NCBI GenBank assembly: GCA_018824925.1
Contig: JAHJFH010000360.1
Coordinates: 1 to 5,557 of the forward strand
Direction: 5' to 3'
Source: Thermoplasmatota archaeon
GTDB taxonomy: Archaea > Thermoplasmatota > E2 > DHVEG-1
Length of the DNA: 5,557 nucleotides
The stretch's first letter is position 1. Every line of letters starts with the position of its first letter. A model generated the notes under the pieces. The model did no database searches. It was not told the DNA's origin and worked only from the letters and a program-made list of their open reading frames with translations. Positions 1 to 5,358 of this stretch are shown here, piece after piece. The position numbers and the translations under genes are program-made.

Positions 1-98
1 CCTTCAATCCTTCACCATTCACACAGAAAGAAAAAGCTTTGATAGACAATTTAATTCAGACACGCTATTCACAACCACAATGGAACACCATGAGATGA
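1..98 (+). CDS. lplA: C-terminal end of lipoate-protein ligase A (partial, runs off the left edge)
   Basis: The reading frame that starts at base 3 stays open to a TGA at 96-98 and encodes 31 residues, ending RYSQPQWNTMR. The pattern FTQKEKALIDNLIQTRYS then WN closely resembles the C-terminus of Thermoplasma lipoate-protein ligase A as I remember it (ITEKEESL, an acidic helix, KKYSTEEWN, a short basic tail). The related bacterial ligases also carry a KY-x-W-x-W-N element after the catalytic domain. The family activates lipoate or octanoate with ATP and transfers it to a lysine of acceptor proteins such as GcvH or 2-oxoacid dehydrogenase E2; in archaea the LplA half works with a separate LplB domain. 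The TGA overlaps the next gene's ATG (ATGA), so the two are probably translationally coupled. The call rests on about 30 residues and the catalytic domain lies outside the window. Confidence 0.65.
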   Translation, partial: FNPSPFTQKEKALIDNLIQTRYSQPQWNTMR

Positions 99-985
99 AA
101 CCTATGAATGTAACCGTGCAAAAAGTAAATGCCTTCTCAACAACCCCACAAGGAGGAAATCCCGCAGGAGTAGCAATAAATCCACCACCATTGACCCCCA
201 AGCAAATGCAATGGATATCCCAAACACTCAAGGTATCGGAAACCGCATTCATAAAGTCTAGTACCAAAGCAGATTTTCATGTGCGCTTTTTTTCACCACA
301 AATAGAGGTTGATCTCTGTGGTCATGCAACCATCGCCACTTTTCATACACTCGCACAAAAAAAAATCATTACCTCCTCTGCACAGAACCCCCGGGTAGTA
401 CATCAGGAAACAAAGGCCGGGATTCTCCCCGTTGAAATCTATTTTGAGCATTCGTTACCACAGCGTGTCATGATGACACAAAACCCGCCCCAACTCCAGG
501 ATATTTCCCTCACCTGGGAAACAATAGCACATGTACTACACATAGCAAAAACCACGATAGACACCACCCTACCTCTACAAAAAGTATCCACCGGCTTATT
601 TACCCTTCCTGTCTGTCTTCATACATTAAAAGATTTAACAAATCTCACCCCCGATTTTCATGAAATACACCACCTCTGTAAAAAACATGGACTCGGTAGT
701 TGGCATGTATATACCTTTGAAACTCTCGAACCAACATCTACCTATCATGCTCGAAACTTTGCTCCCTACTATGGTATCAATGAAGACCCTGTTACAGGTA
801 CCGCAAATGGAGCGCTATCATATTATCTCAAATACCATAACAAAATCACCACCTCAGCTCTCATCGCTGAACAAGGAGACATCATACACCGACCAGGACG
901 GGTCCACATACATATAGACAAAACCACCGTTAAAGTCGGAGGATCTGCCTACGTACAGGAAGAAAAAACACTCAAAATACCGTGA
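95..985 (+). CDS. PhzF family isomerase/epimerase-like protein
   Basis: A 296-residue protein of normal PhzF length. Numbering from the ATG at 95: the N-terminal strand ends in VNAF, followed by GGNPAGV (20-26). SETAF (48-52) carries the expected catalytic Glu49, and DLCGHAT (73-79) is the first-half signature. The second half has EDPVTGTANG (230-239) and QG-x4-RPG (260-268). These are the paired elements of the diaminopimelate-epimerase-like fold, in which members isomerise or epimerise small acids; PhzF itself acts in phenazine synthesis. The substrate cannot be read from the sequence and no phenazine genes are visible. I chose the ATG at 95 because it forms an ATGA overlap with the upstream stop and lies near the conserved first strand. 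An in-frame ATG at 80 (301 residues) and one at 104 remain possible, and this frame is open to the left edge. Position in a packed operon with lipoate-type genes suggests a role in the same pathway, which is inference. Confidence 0.85.
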   Translation: MKPMNVTVQKVNAFSTTPQGGNPAGVAINPPPLTPKQMQWISQTLKVSETAFIKSSTKADFHVRFFSPQIEVDLCGHATIATFHTLAQKKIITSSAQNPRVVHQETKAGILPVEIYFEHSLPQRVMMTQNPPQLQDISLTWETIAHVLHIAKTTIDTTLPLQKVSTGLFTLPVCLHTLKDLTNLTPDFHEIHHLCKKHGLGSWHVYTFETLEPTSTYHARNFAPYYGINEDPVTGTANGALSYYLKYHNKITTSALIAEQGDIIHRPGRVHIHIDKTTVKVGGSAYVQEEKTLKIP

Positions 986-987
986 TC
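982..987 (+). promoter_or_regulatory. Shine-Dalgarno site GTGATC for the synthase gene, overlapping the phzF-like stop
   Basis: GTGATC is complementary to the archaeal 16S 3' end (…GAUCACCUCC). It ends 2 nt before the ATG at 990 and contains the TGA stop (983-985) of the previous gene. The same GTGATC motif precedes the glycerol-1-phosphate dehydrogenase start at 5359, which supports its use here. It fixes the start of the downstream gene and implies reinitiation or coupling. Confidence 0.6.
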
Positions 988-989
988 TT

Positions 990-2180
990 ATGAAACAATA
1001 CCCGGCAACAAGCCCATATAACCTCCAACCAGAAATCCTACAAAATTTTCAATTACCCACAACCATCACCATCTATGACAGCACCCTTCGAGACGGTGAA
1101 CAAATGCCACATGTATCATTCACCCCACCACAAAAACAACACATAGCACAATACCTTGATGATATCGGCATCCCAGAAATAGAAGCAGGTTTCCCCGCAA
1201 TATCCAAACAAGAACAAACCACAATAAAAACAATCGTTGCCAACAAGAACCATGCCCACATTCTTGTCCTCTCACGGTTACGTCACCAGGATATCGATGC
1301 AGCTCGCCAAACCGATGCAGATCTAATCCTCCTCTTCATCGCTACCTCACCACTCCATCTCAAATATAAACTGCATCTAACTCAAGATGAAATCAAACAA
1401 CAGCTTATCTCCTGCCTTGACTATGCTAACGCTCATGGCATCACCCCAAGTTTTAGCTCCGAAGACAGTACACGAACACCCCTCCCATTCCTCGAGGAAC
1501 TAATACAACTCGCTGAACAACTTGGTGTACAACGTATCGGTCTTACCGACACAGTCGGCTGCGCCACCCCACAAACCATCCAGTATCTCTTCAACCATAT
1601 TCATCAAAAAACCTCACTTCCTCTCTCAGCACATCTACATAATGATTTTGGCCTAGCCCTTATAAACGCCCTTACTGCCCTATCCGCCGGAGCAACTCAT
1701 ATCTGTGCAACAATAAATGGATGGGGTGAACGCGCAGGAAATGTGCCACTAGAACAACTCATATTTGCTCTACAAATTCTCTACAATAAAAATCTAAATA
1801 TCGATACCACTAAATTAAAACACCTTTCAGAACTTGTTGCCTCCTATGCAAACCATTCAATACCGCTACAAGCACCCTTTGTCGGAGATAACATTTTTTC
1901 CCATGAATCAGGTATACATGTTGCTGCAATCCTAGAAAACCCCCAAACCTATGAACCCATACCACCAGAACTCGTTGGAAATACACGAAACATCGTCCTG
2001 GGAAAACATACAGGACGACATCTCATCGCTCATCTATTACAAACACAAAACATTTCCCCTGATACTGCCCTTGTAGATCGCCTAACCCACGAAATCAAAG
2101 CCATGGGTGAAAGAAACCAAAATCTTACTATTGATGATTTCACACACCTCATCAAAAAAATGCAACTAACTGAACCATGA
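990..2180 (+). CDS. Homocitrate synthase / 2-isopropylmalate synthase family enzyme (NifV/AksA/CimA-like)
   Basis: A 396-residue DRE-TIM metallolyase. The family condenses acetyl-CoA with a 2-oxoacid, the first step of 2-oxoacid chain elongation. Visible elements are DSTLRDGEQ (30-38) with catalytic Arg34 and metal ligand Asp35; SFSSEDSTR (154-162), a barrel motif typical of homocitrate-type members; LTDTVG (185-190); HLHNDFG (215-221) with metal ligands His215 and His217; NGWGERAGN (243-251); and HESGIH (305-310) followed by YEPI and GKHTG (338-342). It lacks the roughly 100-residue C-terminal regulatory domain of leucine-feedback LeuA, so it belongs with the short NifV/AksA-type enzymes. 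Substrate could be 2-oxoglutarate or longer oxoacids (homocitrate, AksA), pyruvate (citramalate) or 2-oxoisovalerate; sequence alone does not decide. Two local deviations stand out: His41 where a Gly is usual after DGEQ-x-P, and Trp245 in NGxGERAGN. It sits 4 nt after the PhzF gene and overlaps the radical SAM gene by ATGA. Confidence 0.88.
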   Translation: MKQYPATSPYNLQPEILQNFQLPTTITIYDSTLRDGEQMPHVSFTPPQKQHIAQYLDDIGIPEIEAGFPAISKQEQTTIKTIVANKNHAHILVLSRLRHQDIDAARQTDADLILLFIATSPLHLKYKLHLTQDEIKQQLISCLDYANAHGITPSFSSEDSTRTPLPFLEELIQLAEQLGVQRIGLTDTVGCATPQTIQYLFNHIHQKTSLPLSAHLHNDFGLALINALTALSAGATHICATINGWGERAGNVPLEQLIFALQILYNKNLNIDTTKLKHLSELVASYANHSIPLQAPFVGDNIFSHESGIHVAAILENPQTYEPIPPELVGNTRNIVLGKHTGRHLIAHLLQTQNISPDTALVDRLTHEIKAMGERNQNLTIDDFTHLIKKMQLTEP

Positions 2181-3097
2181 GTCAAAAAATCTTTCGCGCC
2201 TATTATGTCTGGCCTAAATTTCCATCCCTCTCCATGTCCGGAGATACCTGTGGTCTACATTGTAAACATTGCAACCATGTCTATCTCAATGATATGCGAC
2301 ATGTACCCCACCCTGAAAACCTCTACAAACAAGCCTTAGCAATCCATGAACAAGGAGCCGTTGGATGCCTCATAAGTGGAGGGTGTACACCAACCGGTGA
2401 AATGTTGAACCTTCGAGCACTCCTACCTACAATACAACGAATTAAAAAAGAAACGGATCTTATTATAAAACTTCATACTGGTTTAGTAGACCAACGTTTA
2501 GCAGAGGATATCGTCCGCGCTGGGGTCGACATTGCCTCACTTGAAGTTGTTGGATCACAACAAACCATCAATGATATCTTTGGTTTTTCTGCTACCCCCC
2601 ATGACTATACCCAAAGTCTTCAAAACCTCACAGATGCAGGTATGCTTCATATAGTACCTCATGTTTGCATAGGGTTGCACTATGGAAAAATTCAGGGAGA
2701 ACTTCATGCACTTGATATCATAAAAACACACTGTCACCCCTCCGTTATTGTTTTCATCATATTTCGACCAACAAAGGGAACCCCCCTCGAATCAACTACA
2801 CCGCCTGATCCAACCGCAATAACGCAGGTAATTACCTACGCAAAAACACACTTTCCCACTATAGATCTCTCGCTAGGTTGCATACGCCCTCGAAATATAC
2901 TACGCACCCAATTTGAAAAAACAGCCGTAGAAGCAGGGGTGACTCGAATGGAAATACCAACAAAAACCACCCTTGCACTAGCACACCGACTAGGATATAC
3001 TATAAAAAAAATCGATGCATGCTGTGCCCTTCCTGAAGTATTTGAGGAGCGTGCGCTTCATACCGAGATATTACACACCCATCGTAACACGCAATAA
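2177..3097 (+). CDS. Radical SAM protein, biotin-synthase-related; candidate LipS1/LipS2-type lipoyl synthase subunit
   Basis: A 306-residue single-domain radical SAM protein. SGDTCGLHCKHC (21-32) supplies Cys25, Cys29 and Cys32 as a CX3CX2C motif for the SAM-binding [4Fe-4S] cluster. SGGCTPTGE (67-75) occupies the place of the SAM-contacting glycine motif. Further conserved-looking cysteines lie at 64, 70, 164, 235 (in GCIRPRN) and 282-283 (a CC pair), enough to hold a second cluster. This layout matches the archaeal biotin-synthase homologues often left as uncharacterised radical SAM proteins. From that group the two-component lipoyl synthase LipS1/LipS2 was later described in Thermococcus. 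The assignment to lipoyl synthesis is inference from fold plus the lipoate-ligase-like gene at the operon's left end; a partner subunit is not in this window. Translation is probably coupled to the synthase gene, since there is an ATGA overlap and no clear Shine-Dalgarno site. Its last 27 nt overlap the 3' end of the opposite-strand DUF63 gene. Other radical SAM chemistry, such as another sulfur insertion or a biotin-like step, is possible. Confidence 0.8.
   Translation: MSQKIFRAYYVWPKFPSLSMSGDTCGLHCKHCNHVYLNDMRHVPHPENLYKQALAIHEQGAVGCLISGGCTPTGEMLNLRALLPTIQRIKKETDLIIKLHTGLVDQRLAEDIVRAGVDIASLEVVGSQQTINDIFGFSATPHDYTQSLQNLTDAGMLHIVPHVCIGLHYGKIQGELHALDIIKTHCHPSVIVFIIFRPTKGTPLESTTPPDPTAITQVITYAKTHFPTIDLSLGCIRPRNILRTQFEKTAVEAGVTRMEIPTKTTLALAHRLGYTIKKIDACCALPEVFEERALHTEILHTHRNTQ
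3004..3011 (-). terminator. Oligo-T (T8) stop candidate for the DUF63 gene
   Basis: Read on the - strand this is eight consecutive T, about 60 nt past the DUF63 stop codon and inside the 3' part of the radical SAM gene. Archaeal termination often needs only a T run in the non-template strand. It also encodes a lysine-rich stretch on the + strand, so the run may be coincidental. Confidence 0.3.
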
Positions 3098-4273
3098 ATC
3101 TCGTACTCCCGGTGAGAACCCTAATATAATAATCCCAATTTTTAATAAATTCTTTAGATAACCATACTGCTCAAGATCCTTTTTATACAACACATCAAAA
3201 ACATAAATAATAACTAGGATTAGCACAAATTTTACGATCGGAAATAAGGGTGGCCAGAACTGCATTAATAAATCAGATGCAGGATGTTTTTCGACATACA
3301 AAGGAATTCCCATATGCAAAGGATCATAAATACTCACATAACTCGTCAGCCCATCAATCATATGCCCAACAATCATTGCAAGATTCAATGGATGATGAAC
3401 TACCTCGATGGATGGATGTTCACGATATCGATACCCAACAAGATATACCAACACCGTGATAACAGTTACTAAACCCGTAATAAGCATAAATACATCAAAA
3501 CGGACTCCGTTTGTATCAGCCCATTGATATCCTGCAATCCATTGAGCAGTCAGAAATATTGATGGAATTAGTAATAAGAGTCCACCGGAAAAAACAACAC
3601 CATTAATATTTATTTTTTTATGATAATATTGATAAAAAATAGGAATAAGAGATCCTGCAATTAACAGCGTCATGATACTCGGATCAATAATAACTGCACC
3701 ATAGTGAATCCCTGATAGCCATATAACCCAATACGCAATAATTATAAGTCCGGTAACTCCACAGAGAAGAACGAAAGCTTGTTGTTGTCTACCCTTATGA
3801 AGCACCCAATAACCAAGAACTATATAACCTAGAACAACTACCGCGATTTGGACATAGATTAAGGGTGAAATAAACCAATACACAAAGGGTTCAATAAAAT
3901 ATCCTGTATCCTCTAAAACTCGGGTAACGGGGCCATAGATAATGTAGGGTAATAATGCCATAAAAAATGGCCAATTCAGCGCGATATGTAAGCGTTTTAA
4001 TAAATTATAGATACCCAATAGTGAAACGATTAACACAATACCATAGGTGATTTCTGAAACAATCGTGTATCCCTCTTGAACATAGACCCCGTTATGAACG
4101 GGAGTCCCTCCAGCATCAGCAACGATTGGCCCCCAATAATATTTCCAAATCCATTGATCATAAAATATTTCGGGAGCAATTAGTAACCCTGCTATAATAA
4201 ACAAAATAACGGAACAAATACCGATGATGCTAACAAGGAGGAGATGTGTTTTAATCCAGGTAATAAGTATCAT
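3071..4273 (-). CDS. DUF63 family integral membrane protein
   Basis: A 400-residue protein with about ten hydrophobic segments (near 11-33, 70-90, 101-115, 133-158, 166-186, 198-214, 227-246, 260-281, 343-362 and 377-387). Features typical of the archaeal DUF63 family are the N-terminal YYWGPIVAD (45-53), a GYT before the second segment, RVLEDTG (118-124), GHMIDG (303-308), E328-x-H330 in a loop, FPIVK (344-348) ahead of a membrane helix, and the C-terminal GFSPGVRDLLR (385-395). Charged and polar residues (Asp306, Glu328, His330, Lys348, Arg391) in or beside membrane helices hint at an active site or binding pocket, but the function is unknown. It is longer than the roughly 270-300 residues I associate with the family, the extra length lying mainly in the middle helices. 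The start at 4273 fits a TATA box 31-38 nt upstream and would give a very short leader without a Shine-Dalgarno site. It converges on, and overlaps, the radical SAM gene. Confidence 0.85.
   Translation of the reverse strand: MILITWIKTHLLLVSIIGICSVILFIIAGLLIAPEIFYDQWIWKYYWGPIVADAGGTPVHNGVYVQEGYTIVSEITYGIVLIVSLLGIYNLLKRLHIALNWPFFMALLPYIIYGPVTRVLEDTGYFIEPFVYWFISPLIYVQIAVVVLGYIVLGYWVLHKGRQQQAFVLLCGVTGLIIIAYWVIWLSGIHYGAVIIDPSIMTLLIAGSLIPIFYQYYHKKININGVVFSGGLLLLIPSIFLTAQWIAGYQWADTNGVRFDVFMLITGLVTVITVLVYLVGYRYREHPSIEVVHHPLNLAMIVGHMIDGLTSYVSIYDPLHMGIPLYVEKHPASDLLMQFWPPLFPIVKFVLILVIIYVFDVLYKKDLEQYGYLKNLLKIGIIILGFSPGVRDLLRVTMGV
3139..3143 (+). terminator. Weak T5 run, possible operon stop
   Basis: The first T5 run after the radical SAM stop at 3097 lies here, with a second T5 at 3180-3184. 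Both are inside the DUF63 gene on the opposite strand. There is no hairpin. They are the only nearby candidates for ending the + strand operon. Confidence 0.2.
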
Positions 4274-4303
4274 AGCGCGGCTAGCCTTAAAATCATCAAT
4301 TCC

Positions 4304-4311
4304 TATTTATA
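4304..4311 (-). promoter_or_regulatory. TATA box of the DUF63 gene
   Basis: The - strand reads TATAAATA, a near-perfect archaeal TATA box. Its centre is about 34 nt upstream of the ATG at 4273. Transcription starting some 26 nt downstream gives a leader of about 8 nt, which fits the absence of a Shine-Dalgarno site. It lies just past the T8 terminator of the upstream regulator gene, so DUF63 appears to be its own transcription unit. Confidence 0.6.
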
Positions 4312-4335
4312 CACACCGATTTATCAGAAAATGTT

Positions 4336-4343
4336 AAAAAAAA
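4336..4343 (-). terminator. T8 terminator of the winged-helix regulator gene
   Basis: On the - strand, eight T begin 3 nt after the TAA stop codon (4347-4349), flanked by TTAACA on both sides. A T run directly after the stop and just before the next promoter is the usual archaeal intrinsic terminator arrangement. Confidence 0.6.
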
Positions 4344-4346
4344 TTG

Positions 4347-4685
4347 TTAATGACGATCTTGAACTTGCTGTAAAATCTCTTTTCCAAAATCAGTAATTCG
4401 ATATAGTTTAATGTCTGTTCGATGCTGTTCAATTGGTTCAATTATATTAAGATGAATTAATGATTCCTTTTCTTTATAACGACTCCCCATCCCCCGGAGT
4501 GCTCCAATAACATTTGTTGGTGTGGTTTTTACTTGATGAGCGATTTCAGAGGTATAGCTAGCACTGGGACTTATATCAAAAAGATATTCCGCAATTTTTT
4601 TTCGAATGCTACTCCTCCGTAAAGCACGAATAACCAACGGTTTCAGTACATCAGGAGAAATAACCGTTTCTTCGTAATCTAGCAT
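4347..4685 (-). CDS. Small winged helix-turn-helix transcriptional regulator
   Basis: A 112-residue protein with a DNA-binding domain and little else. Residues 23-38 form a first basic helix (RRSSIRKKIAEYLFDI). SEIAHQVKTTPTNVIGALRG (46-65) reads as the helix-turn-helix, with recognition helix around 56-65. KLYRITDFGKEIL (93-105) is the classic wing and following helix of archaeal winged-helix regulators, where Y-x-x-T-x-x-G is common. No ligand-binding or metal-binding domain is present and there are no cysteines. It lies divergent from the gene region at 4778-5210, and the intergenic DNA carries three phased 12-bp repeats that could be its operator, so autoregulation and control of the divergent gene are reasonable inferences. 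Its target and signal are unknown. Confidence 0.8.
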   Translation of the reverse strand: MLDYEETVISPDVLKPLVIRALRRSSIRKKIAEYLFDISPSASYTSEIAHQVKTTPTNVIGALRGMGSRYKEKESLIHLNIIEPIEQHRTDIKLYRITDFGKEILQQVQDRH

Positions 4686-4720
4686 CCCGGCCCTTCGTAC
4701 ACCCTACATAACATTCTGGG

Positions 4721-4728
4721 TTTATAAA
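4721..4728. promoter_or_regulatory. Palindromic TATA box TTTATAAA, regulator gene and possibly both directions
   Basis: TTTATAAA is centred about 40 nt upstream of the regulator start at 4685, predicting a leader of about 13 nt. The sequence is a perfect palindrome, so it could also serve leftover + strand transcription starting near 4751, ahead of the ATG at 4778. Direction in archaea is normally set by the BRE, and I see no decisive one. Confidence 0.5.
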
Positions 4729-4754
4729 TGTAATAATACTCTTGAATTATTAGT

Positions 4755-4790
4755 TGCATATGTAAATGCATATACACATGCATACCTACC
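4755..4790. repeat. Three phased 12-bp repeats beginning TGCATA, possible operator
   Basis: TGCATA occurs at 4755, 4767 and 4779, exactly 12 bp apart. The units are TGCATATGTAAA, TGCATATACACA and TGCATACCTACC. Two ATGCAT palindromes (4766-4771 and 4778-4783) lie within them, 6 bp apart. The position is between a winged-helix regulator and a divergent gene, which suits a regulator-binding site. Binding is inferred only from layout. Confidence 0.45.
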
Positions 4791-4945
4791 AGAATATTGA
4801 ATGGATTACTGAAGTAATAACACAGATGCAGTCAACCGATTTCTTTAAAGAAAGGACACAAGATTATAAATCCGTAGCACATTTCATGATGGGGTCCTAT
4901 GGGAATACCAGTCATAGATTGGGAACAGAAAACATTACAATATGA
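4778..4945 (+). CDS. Short 55-codon frame, possible front part of a frameshifted gene
   Basis: The ATG at 4778 opens a frame to TGA at 4943-4945. The first 38 residues look protein-like, with an aromatic and acidic helix (NIEWITEVITQMQ) and then FFKERTQDYKSVAHFMM. The last 17 residues look less convincing. It runs 47 nt into the gene starting at 4899, in a different frame. Removing one G from the GGGG run at 4891-4894 would join the first part to that gene and give about 143 residues. It may be an independent small gene, the front half of the next gene, or non-coding. I do not recognise a family. A TATA-like stretch near 4744-4752 could give a nearly leaderless transcript. Confidence 0.3.
   Translation: MHTYQNIEWITEVITQMQSTDFFKERTQDYKSVAHFMMGSYGNTSHRLGTENITI
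4864..4871 (+). promoter_or_regulatory. TATA box TTATAAAT ahead of the gene at 4899
   Basis: TTATAAAT is centred about 31 nt before the ATG at 4899, which would place the transcript start within about 5 nt of the start codon. The identical octamer recurs at 5285-5292 upstream of the glycerol-1-phosphate dehydrogenase gene. If the coding region really begins at 4778, this site is internal and may be chance. Confidence 0.4.
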
Positions 4946-5210
4946 TGGTCTTACATTTTCTATCACGGGAACTGATCTTACTAAACAATGTGTGGTTGGG
5001 GAAAATATTGATCAGAATCTACATTTTATATATTGGATGGACCGTGTTGAAAAAAAAATCAAACCCACCACTGAAGGATGCGCGATTAAAGGACTTGCTC
5101 GAGATAATTGCCTTCTACTCGATACGCGAGCCTACACCGCATTATCCTCAGCAATACTAGAATGTGAAGAATATTGTGGATCATCCGCAGATAAAAAACC
5201 AAACAAATAA
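4899..5210 (+). CDS. Hypothetical protein, 103 residues, cysteine-containing
   Basis: I do not recognise a family. The protein is soluble, with a probable beta-rich first half (VIDWEQKTLQYDGLTFSI, an FIYWMD segment near 43-48) and a helical C-terminus. It has five cysteines at 31, 61, 71, 89 and 93; the last two form CEEYC (C-x3-C), and the set could bind metal or form disulfides. The tail is basic and low in structure (DKKPNK). The frame is closed by a TGA at 4887-4889, so 4899 is the first ATG, and a TATA box about 31 nt upstream supports it as a near-leaderless start. A GGGG run at 4891-4894 may instead be a frameshift joining it to the frame that starts at 4778. Its base composition is balanced in G and C, unlike the left operon. 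It precedes the lipid-synthesis gene by 148 nt. Confidence 0.6.
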   Translation: MGIPVIDWEQKTLQYDGLTFSITGTDLTKQCVVGENIDQNLHFIYWMDRVEKKIKPTTEGCAIKGLARDNCLLLDTRAYTALSSAILECEEYCGSSADKKPNK

Positions 5211-5284
5211 CAAGGATAAAACACTATATTTGTTCTACGAATCATTTCTATTGCATCATTTCAAATTATAACTTTCATATGATG

Positions 5285-5301
5285 TTATAAATCTTATAAT
5301 A
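5285..5301 (+). promoter_or_regulatory. TATA box region for glycerol-1-phosphate dehydrogenase
   Basis: Two candidates sit side by side: TTATAAAT (5285-5292) and TTATAATA (5294-5301). They predict transcript starts near 5314 or 5324 and a leader of 35-45 nt that includes the GTGATC Shine-Dalgarno site. A third AT-rich stretch at 5319-5326 would leave almost no leader. The dehydrogenase therefore probably has its own promoter. Confidence 0.45.
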
Positions 5302-5348
5302 TAGATTTCTGCAAAATACATATATAGCCAGTGATGAGTTTACCTACT

Positions 5349-5357
5349 GGCGTGATC
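5349..5357 (+). promoter_or_regulatory. Shine-Dalgarno site GGCGTGATC for glycerol-1-phosphate dehydrogenase
   Basis: GGCGTGATC matches the archaeal consensus GGAGGTGATC apart from one base change and one gap, and ends 1 nt before the ATG at 5359. It decides the start codon. Its first two bases form the end of a possible CCAGT/ACTGG stem (5328-5332 with 5346-5350). Confidence 0.55.
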
Positions 5358-5358
5358 T

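Noticed and set aside
46..82. AATTTAATT at 48-56 as a TATA box giving a leaderless transcript from the ATG at 80
   Set aside because: The spacing fits, but this DNA lies in the coding end of the upstream ligase-like gene, and the ATGA overlap favours coupled translation from 95 over a separate promoter.
660..917. Open frame on the + strand inside the PhzF-like gene
   Set aside because: It lies wholly within a gene with clear family motifs, in another frame, and its translation shows no recognisable domain.
1073..1261. Open frame on the - strand opposite the synthase gene, cysteine-rich
   Set aside because: It is antisense to the conserved DSTLRDGEQ region, and its composition simply mirrors the C-rich coding strand.
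3250..3472. Two overlapping + strand open frames antisense to the DUF63 gene
   Set aside because: DUF63 coding is supported by family motifs and a promoter, while these frames have no ribosome site, promoter or recognisable domain.
4942..5160. Alternative + strand frame inside the gene at 4899
   Set aside because: It is an out-of-frame shadow with no upstream signals; the 4899 frame has the better start context.
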